Shown here one piece after another: positions 1 through 10,119 of a stretch of DNA of 64,000 nucleotides; within the stretch, counting starts at the first letter, position 1, and every line of letters starts with the position of its first letter. The stretch lies in NCBI GenBank assembly GCA_042867185.1, contig JBHZQV010000011.1, positions 78,463-142,462 on the forward strand. Reading direction: 5' to 3'. A program made the translations under genes and the position numbers. The notes beneath the pieces were generated by a model. The model did not search any database. It was not told where the DNA came from and saw nothing but the letters and a program-made list of their open reading frames with translations. The DNA comes from Xylophilus sp042867185. GTDB taxonomy: Bacteria > Pseudomonadota > Gammaproteobacteria > Burkholderiales > Burkholderiaceae_C.

Positions 1-89
1 CTACACCCGTACGGCACGGCCCCGGCCGGGCGCCTGACAGCGCCGGACGACCACCCGGGCGACAATAGCCGCCCACCCCCCGAACCTCC

Positions 90-1052
90 ATGATCGCCCG
101 CCACACCTTCACCCCCCTCAACAACGCCCGCCTCGCCAACCTCTGCGGTTCGATGGACGAGCATCTGCGCACCATCGAGAACGCGCTGGACGTGAAGATC
201 GCGCACCGGCACGAGCAGTTCAAGGTCGACGGCCCCAAGGCCCGTGCGCAGCAGGCGATGGAGGTGCTGCAGGCGGTCTACGAGATGGCCGAGCGGCCGG
301 TCTCGCCCGGCACGCTGCAGCTGATGCTGGCCGGCGATGCGGCGACGGCCGAGCTGCCGGGCGGCGACATCACCCTGACCACCCGCCGCACCGACCTGCG
401 GGCCCGCACCCCCACCCAGGCGACCTACCTCGAGAACATCGCCAGCCACGACATCACCTTCGGCATCGGCCCGGCCGGCACCGGCAAGACCTACCTGGCG
501 GTGGCCTGCGCGGTCGATGCGCTGGAGCGCAGCGCGGTGCAGCGCATCGTGCTGACCCGCCCGGCGGTGGAAGCGGGCGAGCGGCTGGGCTTCCTGCCCG
601 GCGACCTGAGCCAGAAGGTCGATCCGTACCTGCGGCCGCTCTACGACGCGCTCTACGACCTGATGGGCTACGACCGGGTGCAGAAGGCCTTCGAGCGCAA
701 TGCGCTGGAGATCGCGCCGCTGGCCTTCATGCGCGGCCGCACGCTGACCAACGCCTTCGTGATCCTGGACGAGGCGCAGAACACCACGCCCGAGCAGATG
801 AAGATGTTCCTGACCCGGATCGGCTTCGGTGCCAAGGCGGTCGTCACCGGCGACGTGAGCCAGATCGACCTGCCCAAGGGCGCGATGAGCGGCCTGATCG
901 ACGCCGAGCGGGTGTTGAAGCGCACCAAGGGCATCGCGGTGACCCGCTTCACCACCGCCGACGTGGTGCGCCACCCGCTGGTCGCGCGGATCGTCGACGC
1001 CTACGACGCGGCCAGCCGGCCGAGCGCGGCCGCCGCCCGGCGGCGCGACTGA
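90..1052 (+). CDS. phoH: PhoH-family ATPase (YbeZ-like)
   Basis: Cytosolic P-loop ATPase of the PhoH/YbeZ family, 320 residues, the usual length. The Walker A motif GPAGTGKT is at residues 127-134, and a Walker B-type segment VILDEAQN lies near residue 225. The N-terminal part (about 1-70) is the KH-like region usual in this family. YbeZ is known to act with the YbeY endoribonuclease in rRNA and ribosome quality control, and ybeY follows 71 bases downstream on the same strand, which supports the call. The usual third partner, a CorC/YbeX-type protein, does not follow ybeY here. The ATG at 90 is the first start that gives the complete N-terminus. Confidence 0.93.
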   Translation: MIARHTFTPLNNARLANLCGSMDEHLRTIENALDVKIAHRHEQFKVDGPKARAQQAMEVLQAVYEMAERPVSPGTLQLMLAGDAATAELPGGDITLTTRRTDLRARTPTQATYLENIASHDITFGIGPAGTGKTYLAVACAVDALERSAVQRIVLTRPAVEAGERLGFLPGDLSQKVDPYLRPLYDALYDLMGYDRVQKAFERNALEIAPLAFMRGRTLTNAFVILDEAQNTTPEQMKMFLTRIGFGAKAVVTGDVSQIDLPKGAMSGLIDAERVLKRTKGIAVTRFTTADVVRHPLVARIVDAYDAASRPSAAAARRRD

Positions 1053-1065
1053 TCCGCCCCACGCC

Positions 1066-1110
1066 TTTGCTATCGATTAAATAGCTACAGGCCGGCGAAC
1101 AGCGCCGGCC
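1066..1110 (+). repeat. Dispersed GCTAT-N7-ATAGC element, copy 1
   Basis: GCTAT at 1069-1073 and ATAGC at 1081-1085 form an inverted repeat around an AT-rich 7-base spacer, followed by a GCCGGCG...CGCCGGC hairpin. The layout matches the copies near 13821, 19811 and 50268. It fills most of the phoH-ybeY gap. Confidence 0.7.
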
Positions 1111-1123
1111 GGAAGCCGATTTC

Positions 1124-1573
1124 ATGCTGAACCCACTGTCGCTCTCCCTGCAGTTCGCCCGCTTCCCCGAGGCCGCCGCCCACCGCGCCGCGCTGCCGCG
1201 CCACCGCGTGGTGCGCTGGATCCGCCACGCGCTGGAGGCCGAAGGCGAGATCACGGTGCGGATCGTCGATGCCGAGGAAGGCCAGGCGCTCAACCGCGGC
1301 TACCGCGGCAAGGACTACGCCACCAACGTGCTGACCTTCGACTACACCCGGGAGCCGGTGGTGACCGCCGACCTGGTGCTCTGCGCGCCGGTGGTGGCGC
1401 GCGAGGCACAGGAGAACGGCAAGTCGCTCGAAGCGCACTATGCCCACCTGCTGGTCCACGGCACCCTGCACGCGCAGGGCTGGGACCACGAGACGGGCGA
1501 CGAAGACGCCGAGGCGATGGAAGCGCGCGAGGTGGAGATCCTGGCCGCCCTCGGCTATCCCAGCCCGTACTGA
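1124..1573 (+). CDS. ybeY: Endoribonuclease YbeY (16S rRNA maturation factor)
   Basis: Zinc-dependent single-strand endoribonuclease involved in 16S rRNA 3'-end maturation and ribosome quality control. The 149-residue protein has the family signature HGTLHAQGWDH, with the three zinc-ligand histidines at 112, 116 and 122. The conserved NVLTFDY segment is at about 68-74. Length is typical (150-160). It is co-directional with phoH 71 bases upstream; the gap carries a dispersed repeat, so the two may still be cotranscribed. Confidence 0.94.
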   Translation: MLNPLSLSLQFARFPEAAAHRAALPRHRVVRWIRHALEAEGEITVRIVDAEEGQALNRGYRGKDYATNVLTFDYTREPVVTADLVLCAPVVAREAQENGKSLEAHYAHLLVHGTLHAQGWDHETGDEDAEAMEAREVEILAALGYPSPY

Positions 1574-1701
1574 GGGCGGCACGGAACCTGCAGTGCACGG
1601 GTTCCGACCAGGAGGCACCCGCGTCCGGCGGCGAAAACCGTTTCTGATAGGGTCAAGCCCATCGGCCCCAGGCCTGTACCGAACGGACGCCACCCTTCGC
1701 G

Positions 1702-3075
1702 ATGACCGCCCCCGCCATCCCGCCCGAAGCGCTCGACGAGAGCCACTACCGCCGCGCCCTGGGCGACTTCTGCGATGCCCGCGTCGTCAGCGCCCACGAC
1801 GCGATCTACGCGGTCAACGGCACCAAGCTGATCGAGAAGGGCGCGCGGATCGACCGCAACCTGTACGACCGGCTGCTGCAGCACCGGCTGAGCGAGTCGA
1901 TCGACCAGCACATGGCGGTCGAAGGCATGCTGGGCCTGCCCGCGCTGGAGACGATGGCGCGCGGCCTCTGCACCAGCGCCCCGCTGCCCCGGCGGATGGC
2001 CGCCCGGCTGGGCACCCCCGACCCGATGGTGCTGCCGCTGCGCGCGGTGCCGCTGCCGACGCCGGTCGCGCTCAAGCTCACCCTCATGCGCGACCAGCAC
2101 CCGGCGCTGCTGCAGCAGGGCCTGCAGGCGCTGCTGGTGGCGCTGTACCTGGGCACCCGGCTGAAGCTGCCGGTGGCGCAGATGCAGTCGCTGGCCGCCG
2201 CCAGCCTGCTGCGCGACCTGGGCATGCTGCACATGGACCAGGTCTGGCTGCAGGCCCAGCGCACCATGGCCGACGCCGAGCGCCGCCACCTGCGGGCGCA
2301 CCCGATCACCTCGATGATCCTGCTGCGCGCCCAGAAGGTGTATGCCGAAGATGCGCTGACCGCCGTCTTCGAGCACCACGAGCGGCTCGACGGCAGCGGC
2401 TATCCGCGCGGCGCGAAGGCGGCCGACATCTCGCCGCTGGGGCAGGTGCTGCTGTCGGCCGAGCTGGTCGCCGCGATGGCGCACAAGTTCGGCGAAGCAT
2501 CGCCCCACCACCTGGCGCTGGTGCTGCAGCTCAACCAGCGCGCGTTTCCGAAGGTCCTGACCGCCGAACTGCTCGGCCTGCTGCAGGACGCGATTCCGGT
2601 GGCCAGCGCCGGCGACGCCGAGCTGGCCGCCCGCCAGCTGCGCCTGCTGGCCGAGGCTTTCGAGCAATGGGCCGACTGGAAGGCCGCCCTGCCGACCGGC
2701 CCGGGCGACACGCCCGCGCACTGGATGGCCGCGCGCATGGCCGGCCTGCGGCAGATTTTGATCGAAGCCGGCACCCACCCCGACCAGCCGGCCTACCTGC
2801 TCGACCAGGGTGGCGGCGACGACCAGCAGGTGGCCGAGGCGGTGGTGATGGGCCGCGAGGCGCTGTGGCAGCTCACCAGCATCTGCCGCGAATGCCTGCA
2901 GCGCTGGCCGCACCTGGCCGCGGCCGAGGGCGGCGCCCCGGCCCGCAAGGGCGGCGATGCGGCGGTGGCGGACTGGTGCGCCTGGGTGCAGCAGCGGCTG
3001 TCGGGCGGCCCGCGGGCGGCAGGGGCAGGTCCCCGCGCCGACGGCCCCGGCGACGGGGAGCTGCCGGTCGTCTGA
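1702..3075 (+). CDS. HD-GYP-like domain protein with degenerate metal site
   Basis: 457-residue cytosolic protein whose middle part (about 130-260) is an HD-GYP fold, the family that hydrolyses cyclic di-GMP. HHE is present at 225-227 followed by DGSGYP at 230-235, the classical GYP signature, and H200 fits the HP motif. The first motif, normally HD.GK, reads RDLGM at 171-175, so the leading histidine is Arg and the lysine is Met. Loss of that ligand suggests weak or no phosphodiesterase activity, perhaps a binding or scaffold role. N- and C-terminal parts (1-120, 300-457) match nothing I recognise. The ATG at 1702 follows a 128-base gap after ybeY. Confidence 0.78.
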   Translation: MTAPAIPPEALDESHYRRALGDFCDARVVSAHDAIYAVNGTKLIEKGARIDRNLYDRLLQHRLSESIDQHMAVEGMLGLPALETMARGLCTSAPLPRRMAARLGTPDPMVLPLRAVPLPTPVALKLTLMRDQHPALLQQGLQALLVALYLGTRLKLPVAQMQSLAAASLLRDLGMLHMDQVWLQAQRTMADAERRHLRAHPITSMILLRAQKVYAEDALTAVFEHHERLDGSGYPRGAKAADISPLGQVLLSAELVAAMAHKFGEASPHHLALVLQLNQRAFPKVLTAELLGLLQDAIPVASAGDAELAARQLRLLAEAFEQWADWKAALPTGPGDTPAHWMAARMAGLRQILIEAGTHPDQPAYLLDQGGGDDQQVAEAVVMGREALWQLTSICRECLQRWPHLAAAEGGAPARKGGDAAVADWCAWVQQRLSGGPRAAGAGPRADGPGDGELPVV

Positions 3076-3085
3076 GGGGGCGGGT

Positions 3086-3532
3086 CTAGGCCGGACGCGC
3101 CGTCAGCGGGATGGTGACCGGCCCGTCGTTGACCAGGTGCACCTGCATGTCGGCGCCGAAGCGGCCGGTCTGCACCACCGGATGCAGGCTGCGGGCCCGG
3201 GCCACGAAATAGTCGTACAGCCGTTCGCCCTCGGCCGGCGGCGCGGCGCGGGAGAAACCGGGCCGGGTGCCGCCGGAGGTATCGGCCGCCAGGGTGAACT
3301 GGCTCACCACCAGCAGGCCGCCCGCCACGTCCTGCACGCTGCGGTTCATCTTGCCGTCGGCGTCCGCAAAGATGCGCAGCTTCAGGAGCTTGGCCAGCAG
3401 CCGGTCGGCTTCGGCGTCGGTGTCGCCCCGCTCGGCGCAGAGCAGCACCAGCAGGCCGTGGCCGATCTCGCCCATCACCTCGCCGCCGATGCGGACATGG
3501 GCTTGGCTCACCCGCTGCAGCAATCCGATCAC
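3086..3532 (-). CDS. dtd: D-aminoacyl-tRNA deacylase
   Basis: Removes D-amino acids (classically D-Tyr) mischarged on tRNA. Two family hallmarks are visible: SQFTLA, with the catalytic Thr environment, and the C-terminal NDGPVTIPL (Gly-Pro motif). Homologues begin M-I-x-LLQRV, so I place the start at the GTG at 3532 (148 residues); another GTG at 3553 would add seven residues. It converges on the HD-GYP gene with only 10 bases between the stop codons. Confidence 0.92.
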   Translation of the reverse strand: MIGLLQRVSQAHVRIGGEVMGEIGHGLLVLLCAERGDTDAEADRLLAKLLKLRIFADADGKMNRSVQDVAGGLLVVSQFTLAADTSGGTRPGFSRAAPPAEGERLYDYFVARARSLHPVVQTGRFGADMQVHLVNDGPVTIPLTARPA

Positions 3533-3657
3533 AGAAACGGCCCCGGCGGCCACGCCCCGAGCGGGCGGGACCCGCCACCGAATGTAATAATACGTAACAA
3601 ATTCATGGGGAGTGCTGGCTGACGTAGCATTCGCGACCGCGTATCCAAGAGAAACCC

Positions 3658-4122
3658 ATGAAGATTACAAGCCTTTTGTCCCTCTGCGCCGTCTTTTTGG
3701 CCACTGCCGCAGGCCCTGCCGCAGCCCAGGAAGTGCGAGCCGGCACCGCCAAGGTCGTGGGTGGCACGGTGACGCTGCAGAACGCCAAGGGCGAACGTCC
3801 CCTGCAGTCGGGCGATGCGCTGAACGCGGCGGACCGGATCGTGACCGGTGCGGACGGCTCGGCCAGCGTCGTGCTGCGGGACGGCTCGGTCATGGTCATC
3901 GGGCCGAAGAGCCGGATGGAATTGAAATCCTTCGCCTTCGACTCCACCACCCACGACGGCAACATGGGCGTGTCGCTGCTGCGCGGCACCATGCGCATGG
4001 TGACCGGCCTGATCGGCAAGAAGCGCCCCGAGGCCGTGCAGGTGGAAACGCCCACCTCGACCGTCGGCATCCTGGGCACCGATTTCATCGTGGAAGTAGC
4101 CGAGGCCGAGGCCGCCAAGTGA
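3658..4122 (+). CDS. Exported FecR-domain protein
   Basis: 154 residues with a Sec signal peptide (hydrophobic core about 4-20, cleavage near AAAQ at 21-24), then a FecR-type beta domain containing VTLQ, GDALNAADRIVTG and VETPTSTVGILGTDF. Freestanding exported FecR-domain proteins are probably periplasmic structural or sensory modules, not FecI regulators. Its TGA stop overlaps the GTG start of the OmpA-like lipoprotein (GTGA), so the two are translationally coupled. In related bacteria such pairs often precede a CHASE2-cyclase gene, which is absent here (recollection, not checked). Confidence 0.85.
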   Translation: MKITSLLSLCAVFLATAAGPAAAQEVRAGTAKVVGGTVTLQNAKGERPLQSGDALNAADRIVTGADGSASVVLRDGSVMVIGPKSRMELKSFAFDSTTHDGNMGVSLLRGTMRMVTGLIGKKRPEAVQVETPTSTVGILGTDFIVEVAEAEAAK

Positions 4123-4745
4123 CTCTGCGATTTTTCTGCGCCACGGCCGTGGCGGCACTCACGATTCTGGCGGCCGGCTGCGCCGCCCCGCCCCCACCGC
4201 CGCCCGCAGGCCCTACCACCCGGGTGGTGCTGCTGCCGCAGGAAGACGGTTCGCCCTCGGCCGTGGTGCTGCGCTCGGGCAACGCCCAGCAAAGGATCGA
4301 CACGCCGTATGCCCAGGCCAGCGCCATCGAAGGCCAGGCACCGCGGGTGCAGCAGCTCGAAGCCGGTGCGGTGCGGCAGGGCTATGCGCCGCTCTTCTCG
4401 AGCGCGCCGCCCAAGAGCCAGCGCTTCGTCGTCTATTTCCTGACCGGCACCACCAAGCTGGCGCCGGAGTCGGCGCGCACCATCGGTACGGTGCTCGACA
4501 CCGCCACCCAGTTCCCGGGGGGCGAGATCCTGATCATCGGCCACACCGACACGCTGGGCGCGACCGAGCTCAACGACACGCTGTCCCTGCGCCGGGCCAA
4601 CGAGGTGCGCGACATGTTCGTCGCACGCCGCTTCCCGGGGAGCCGGCTCGAGGCCGCCGGCCGCGGCGAGCGGGAGCCGGCGGTGCCGACCCGCGACAAC
4701 ACCGCCGAGCAGCGCAACCGCCGGGTCGAGATCATCGTCCGCTGA
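4119..4745 (+). CDS. OmpA-like peptidoglycan-associated lipoprotein
   Basis: 208 residues starting at GTG 4119, four bases inside the preceding fecR-like gene. A lipobox LAAGC places the lipidated Cys at residue 21, followed by a proline run. The C-terminal half is an OmpA/Pal peptidoglycan-binding domain: GHTDTLGA and NRRVEIIV match the conserved diaminopimelate-binding motifs. It probably anchors the envelope or displays its partner at the outer membrane. Specific role unknown. Confidence 0.88.
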   Translation: MTLRFFCATAVAALTILAAGCAAPPPPPPAGPTTRVVLLPQEDGSPSAVVLRSGNAQQRIDTPYAQASAIEGQAPRVQQLEAGAVRQGYAPLFSSAPPKSQRFVVYFLTGTTKLAPESARTIGTVLDTATQFPGGEILIIGHTDTLGATELNDTLSLRRANEVRDMFVARRFPGSRLEAAGRGEREPAVPTRDNTAEQRNRRVEIIVR

Positions 4746-4782
4746 GCCGCCCCCGTGCAGGGGCCGCACGCGCACGACCCGC

Positions 4783-5550
4783 TCAGGTCGTGACCTTGAC
4801 CGCGCGGCCGATGAACTGGATCGGCCCGGTGGGGCGGTCCAGCGGCGAGCCGCCCGCGGGCTCCAGCGTCAGTTCGAACAGCTGGTTGGGCTGCAGCGGC
4901 GGCAGCCGGTCCAGCGGGATGCGCACCGCATGGCCGGGCTCCACCAGCCCCAGCGAACGCGGGCCGTTCCAGCCGTCGGCCTTGGTCCAGAACTGCAGCG
5001 TCTTCTCGGTCGGCACGGCCGTATCGGCCAGCGGTATCAGGTCGAGTTGCTGGCGGGTACCCGCCTGCACCACCCAGCCGGCCGACTGGCCCTGCGGCGC
5101 CACCAGCACCACCATGTACTCGGGCGTCGGCGCCGGCGCCTGCAGCTGGCGCACCAGCAGGGCGGCCAGCACCGCCGCGGTGGCGAAGCCCGCTCCGCTC
5201 AGGCCCCGCCAGACGGGCAGCGACCGCCACCAGCGCGGGGCCGCCGTGGGCCGCGCGGTAGCGCCGTGCGGGGGCGCCGTCGCCGCGGCGCCTCCGATGC
5301 GGTTCACGCTCTGGGCGATGCGCGGCCATACGCCGGGCGAAGGCTCCGTGGGCGGCACCAGGGCCGTCAGGGGCAGCAGGCGGGCATCCCAGCCTTCGAC
5401 GGCGGCGCGCAGTGCGGGCTCGCGCTCGATGCGCTGCTCCACCGTGCGGCGGCCGTCGGCCGACAGGGTGCCCAGCACGTATTCGGCCGCCAGGGCGCGC
5501 ATCGCGTCGTAGGCGTCTTGCGGTTGGGGGGGTGGGGCGGTCGTGGTCAT
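4783..5550 (-). CDS. Anti-sigma factor, RskA-like
   Basis: 255-residue single-pass membrane protein. The N-terminal cytosolic part (1-85) has the LAAEYVLGTL motif typical of RskA/zinc-less anti-sigma domains, residues about 117-136 form a membrane helix, and the remaining 120 residues are a periplasmic RskA-type domain. It lies downstream of an ECF sigma gene on the same strand (94 bases), which is the standard arrangement for the cognate sigma/anti-sigma pair. The ATG at 5550 is chosen because the alanine/tyrosine-rich anti-sigma helix begins just after it. Confidence 0.88.
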   Translation of the reverse strand: MTTTAPPPQPQDAYDAMRALAAEYVLGTLSADGRRTVEQRIEREPALRAAVEGWDARLLPLTALVPPTEPSPGVWPRIAQSVNRIGGAAATAPPHGATARPTAAPRWWRSLPVWRGLSGAGFATAAVLAALLVRQLQAPAPTPEYMVVLVAPQGQSAGWVVQAGTRQQLDLIPLADTAVPTEKTLQFWTKADGWNGPRSLGLVEPGHAVRIPLDRLPPLQPNQLFELTLEPAGGSPLDRPTGPIQFIGRAVKVTT

Positions 5551-5644
5551 GGTCGCAGCCCCAGGGGGCCGATGAGGATTCGGGGCACGGCGGCACGGGC
5601 CGTGCAACGGATGCGCACCGGTGCGCTCTCCAGGAGGAAGCGGC

Positions 5645-6289
5645 TCATGCCATGCATTCCCGCAGCGCGCCCATGCCGCGCAGGATCCAGGCTTTCACCG
5701 TGCCCAGGGGCGTCTTGAGCCGCGCGGCGATCTCGCCGTGGGAGCAGCCCTCCAGGTAGGCGTAGAGGATGCATTCGCGGCGGGCCGGTTCCAGGCGCAG
5801 CAGGCACTCCTGCAGACGGCCCAGGTCGGCATGCAGCTCGAAGGCGTCGCTGGCGCGGTGGGCCTGCAGCGCCGCCTCGTCGTCGACCGCGGCGGCGGCC
5901 TCCTCGTCCAGCGCCACCTCGCGGGCGCCGGACCGCACCCGGTTCAGGGCGGCATGGCGCACCACGCTGTAGATCCAGCCGCGGCCTTCGCCCCGGGCAG
6001 GGTCGAAGCTGGCGGCACGGCTCCAGATCGAGACGAAGGCGTCGTGCAGCACGTCCTCGGCCTGCTGGCGCTCCCGCACGATGCGCAGGGCCACACCCAG
6101 CAGGAAGCGCGACTCGCGCTCGTAGATGCGCTGCAGGGCAAGGCGGTCGCCACGGGCGCAGGCCAGCAGCGCGGCGTCGTGGTCGAAGGTGTCGTTGGCG
6201 GGCACGGTCGGCGGCGGCGAGAGAGATCGGCCCCGGTGCACGCGATGGCGGCCCCGGGGAGCGGTTCTGCCGATGGTAGTGCAGTGCAT
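5645..6289 (-). CDS. ECF RNA polymerase sigma factor
   Basis: 214 residues with sigma-70 region 2 (about 45-110, including the segment ending WIYSVVRHAALNRVR) and region 4 HTH (about 160-210, GCSHGEIAARLKTPLGTVKAW). No region 3, as expected for an ECF sigma. It directs polymerase to a small regulon and is presumably held by the adjacent RskA-like protein. The start is uncertain: ATG at 6289 gives a 28-residue low-complexity leader, while a GTG at 6205 would start just before the conserved DHDAALLACARGD segment. Confidence 0.9.
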   Translation of the reverse strand: MHCTTIGRTAPRGRHRVHRGRSLSPPPTVPANDTFDHDAALLACARGDRLALQRIYERESRFLLGVALRIVRERQQAEDVLHDAFVSIWSRAASFDPARGEGRGWIYSVVRHAALNRVRSGAREVALDEEAAAAVDDEAALQAHRASDAFELHADLGRLQECLLRLEPARRECILYAYLEGCSHGEIAARLKTPLGTVKAWILRGMGALRECMA

Positions 6290-6424
6290 CGCGGGGCCGC
6301 TCCCTGTTTCTACCGTTGCCGAACGATTCCGGATCGCCCTGCCCGCGGCTGCGCAGCAGCGGTGGCCGGCGGGCCCGGGGCGTGGCGGGTCACGCCACTG
6401 CGCCGCAGCGCCTGCGGACCGTGC

Positions 6425-7015
6425 TTACGCGGCCTTCCAGAAGATGTAGTCGGCCTGGTATTTCACCGTGCTCTTCTGGCCCTTGGTCATCGCGGTGCAG
6501 GGCTTGTCGGCCGGTGCCACGCCGCCCTTGAGGGCCACGCGCTGGATGTAGGTCACGCCGGTCAGGGCGCCCGTGCCCATCGCCGGGTTGGCCTTCACCA
6601 GCTGGTAGGGCAGGTTGCCGGCGCCGGCAGGGGCCACGGCCAGCTGGGTGGCGGTGAGCTTGGAGCCGTCGGTCGCTTCCCAGGTGGCGGGCGGGCCGTA
6701 GTACTTGCCGACCTGCTTGCCGGCACGGTCCTTCAGCACCGCGTCGGGGCCGACGAAGACCCATTCGGTCTGGCCGGGCATGCCGGCCTTGTCGCGGCAT
6801 TCGTAGGTGATGTCGCCGCTGCCCACGGTTTCCCATGCGACCTTGTTGCCGGCCGGCACCTGCACCGTGGGTGGCAGGCTGGTCTGCGAATACGGGGCGG
6901 CGGCGCCCATCGGGGCCATCGAGCCGCAGGCGGCCAGCAGGGCGGCCGCAGCCACCGAGCCGAGCACGGCGGAGGAACGGGCGAAAACGCGACGGGTGGG
7001 GGACAGGCTTTGCAT
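6425..7015 (-). CDS. DUF3455 family lipoprotein
   Basis: 196-residue exported protein of the DUF3455 family (function unknown). The signal peptide ends in a lipobox LLAAC with Cys at residue 30, so it is probably a lipoprotein. Conserved features include VPAGNKV, ITYECRDK, the segment around GPPATWEATDGS, and a C-terminal YQADYIFWKA. The ATG at 7015 has a good ribosome site (GGAGAAG, 4 bases upstream). It is followed 135 bases downstream by the ECF sigma gene on the same strand, so it may be a target or part of that regulon. That link is inference from position only. Confidence 0.83.
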   Translation of the reverse strand: MQSLSPTRRVFARSSAVLGSVAAAALLAACGSMAPMGAAAPYSQTSLPPTVQVPAGNKVAWETVGSGDITYECRDKAGMPGQTEWVFVGPDAVLKDRAGKQVGKYYGPPATWEATDGSKLTATQLAVAPAGAGNLPYQLVKANPAMGTGALTGVTYIQRVALKGGVAPADKPCTAMTKGQKSTVKYQADYIFWKAA

Positions 7016-7136
7016 GGTCTTCTCCAGGGGGTTGATGAGAGCAGCTTGTGTGGCCGCTGCAGGTACTACCCCCGGCGGATGCGAACGGATGCACCCCGCG
7101 CGAAAAATTTTCCGCGCCTCCCCGCGCAAGGCCCGG

Positions 7137-8546
<1,410 letters not shown>

Positions 8547-8632
8547 CGTCCGATTATCCAGGCGGCTCCCGGGTGGGGTGCGGCGCACCGCCCCCGCCCC
8601 TCGCCCGCCGCCAGCCTCCCCCCGGGAAACCC

Positions 8633-10000
8633 ATGCAGAAAGAATACGACTTCGACCTCTTCGTCATCGGCGCCGGCAGCGGCGGCGTGCGTGCCGCGCG
8701 CATGGCCGCGCAGCGCGGCAAGCGGGTGGCGGTGGCCGAGGCGGCCGCCATGGGCGGCACCTGCGTCAACGTGGGCTGCATCCCGAAGAAGCTCTACAGC
8801 TATGCCGCCGGCTATGCGGAAGCCTTCGAGGAAGCGCGCGGCTACGGCTGGACGCAGGCGGCCCCCACCTTCGACTTCGACGCGCTGAAGGCGGCACGTG
8901 CCAAGGAGATCGGCCGCCTCAACGGCATCTACACCCAGCTGCTGCAGAGCGCCGGCGTGCGCATCGTCGAAGGCTGGGCGCAGATCTGCGGTCCGCACGA
9001 GGTCGTGGTGGGCGAGCAGCGCTTCAGCGCCCGCCACATCCTGGTCGCGACCGGCGGCCGGCCGCACGTGCCCGACATTCCCGGCAAGGACCTGGTGCTC
9101 ACGTCGGAAGCGATGTTCGACATCGACCCGTTCCCGCGGCGGCTGGTGGTGGCCGGGGGCGGCTACATCGCCTGCGAGTTCGCCTCGATCTTCCGCGGCC
9201 TGGGTGCCGAGGTGACGCTGGTGCAGCGCGGCGGCCGGCTGCTGCGCGGTTTCGACCACGACGTGCAGACCTTCATCGCGTCGGAGATGGGCAAGACCGG
9301 CATCGACATCCGCCTGAACTGCGAGATCGCGGCGATCGTCCGCCAGGACGACGGCAGCCTGCTGCTGACGCTGGGCAACGGCAGCCAGATGGAGGCCGAC
9401 GCGGTGCTGTACGCCACCGGCCGGGTCGCCAACACCACCGGCCTGGGGCTGGAGAACGTCGCGATCCGCACCACCGACAAGGGCGCGGTCGCGGTGGATG
9501 CGCACTACCGCACCAACGTGCCGTCGATCCATGCGATCGGCGACGTGTCCTCCCGCCTGCAGCTGACCCCGGTGGCACTCGGCGAGGCGATGGCGCTGGT
9601 GGACCACCTCTTCGGCGACGACCAGCGCCGCATGGACTACGACTACGTGCCCACCGCGGTGTTCACCCATCCGAACATCGGCACCGTGGGCCTGACCGAG
9701 GCGGACGCGCGCGAGAAATACGGCAAGGTGACGCTGTTCCGGGCCGATTTCCGCACCCTGCGCCATACGCTCTCGGGCCGTGACGAGCGCACGCTGGTGA
9801 AGCTGGTGGTGGACACGGCCAGCGACCGGGTGGTGGGCCTGCACGTGGTCGGACCCGATGCGGGCGAGATCGTGCAGGGCTTCGCGGTGGCGCTGCGGGC
9901 CGGTGCCACCAAGGCACTGTTCGACACCACGGTGGGCATCCATCCCACCCTGGCCGAGGAACTGGTCACCCTGCGCACACCGGTGCCCGACGGCGAATGA
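8633..10000 (+). CDS. gor: Glutathione-disulfide reductase
   Basis: FAD/NADPH flavoenzyme that regenerates reduced glutathione. The 455-residue protein shows the FAD motif GAGSGGVRAAR at 13-23, the redox-active pair in GGTCVNVGC (C44, C49), a second dinucleotide fold starting VVAGGGYIA, the ATGR motif, and the C-terminal catalytic His-Glu segment GIHPTLAEEL. The cysteine context and length favour glutathione reductase over lipoamide dehydrogenase. ATG at 8633 is preceded by a purine-rich GGGAAA stretch. Confidence 0.94.
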   Translation: MQKEYDFDLFVIGAGSGGVRAARMAAQRGKRVAVAEAAAMGGTCVNVGCIPKKLYSYAAGYAEAFEEARGYGWTQAAPTFDFDALKAARAKEIGRLNGIYTQLLQSAGVRIVEGWAQICGPHEVVVGEQRFSARHILVATGGRPHVPDIPGKDLVLTSEAMFDIDPFPRRLVVAGGGYIACEFASIFRGLGAEVTLVQRGGRLLRGFDHDVQTFIASEMGKTGIDIRLNCEIAAIVRQDDGSLLLTLGNGSQMEADAVLYATGRVANTTGLGLENVAIRTTDKGAVAVDAHYRTNVPSIHAIGDVSSRLQLTPVALGEAMALVDHLFGDDQRRMDYDYVPTAVFTHPNIGTVGLTEADAREKYGKVTLFRADFRTLRHTLSGRDERTLVKLVVDTASDRVVGLHVVGPDAGEIVQGFAVALRAGATKALFDTTVGIHPTLAEELVTLRTPVPDGE

Positions 10001-10036
10001 CATGCCGGCGGCCCGAAAAGCCGCCCCGCAGAATGC

Positions 10037-10068
10037 AAAAAAGCCTGCGAAGGGTGAGCCTCGCAGGC
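10037..10068 (-). terminator. Rho-independent terminator of the 86-residue gene
   Basis: Stem GCCTGCGA (10043-10050) pairs perfectly with TCGCAGGC (10061-10068). Read on the minus strand it is followed by six U from the A-run at 10037-10042. It lies 52 bases past the stop of the small minus-strand gene. Confidence 0.75.
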
Positions 10069-10119
10069 AGGTGCGTATTGCGCTTACGGCCGTCTCGGCG
10101 GCCTACCCAACTGTAGGTT

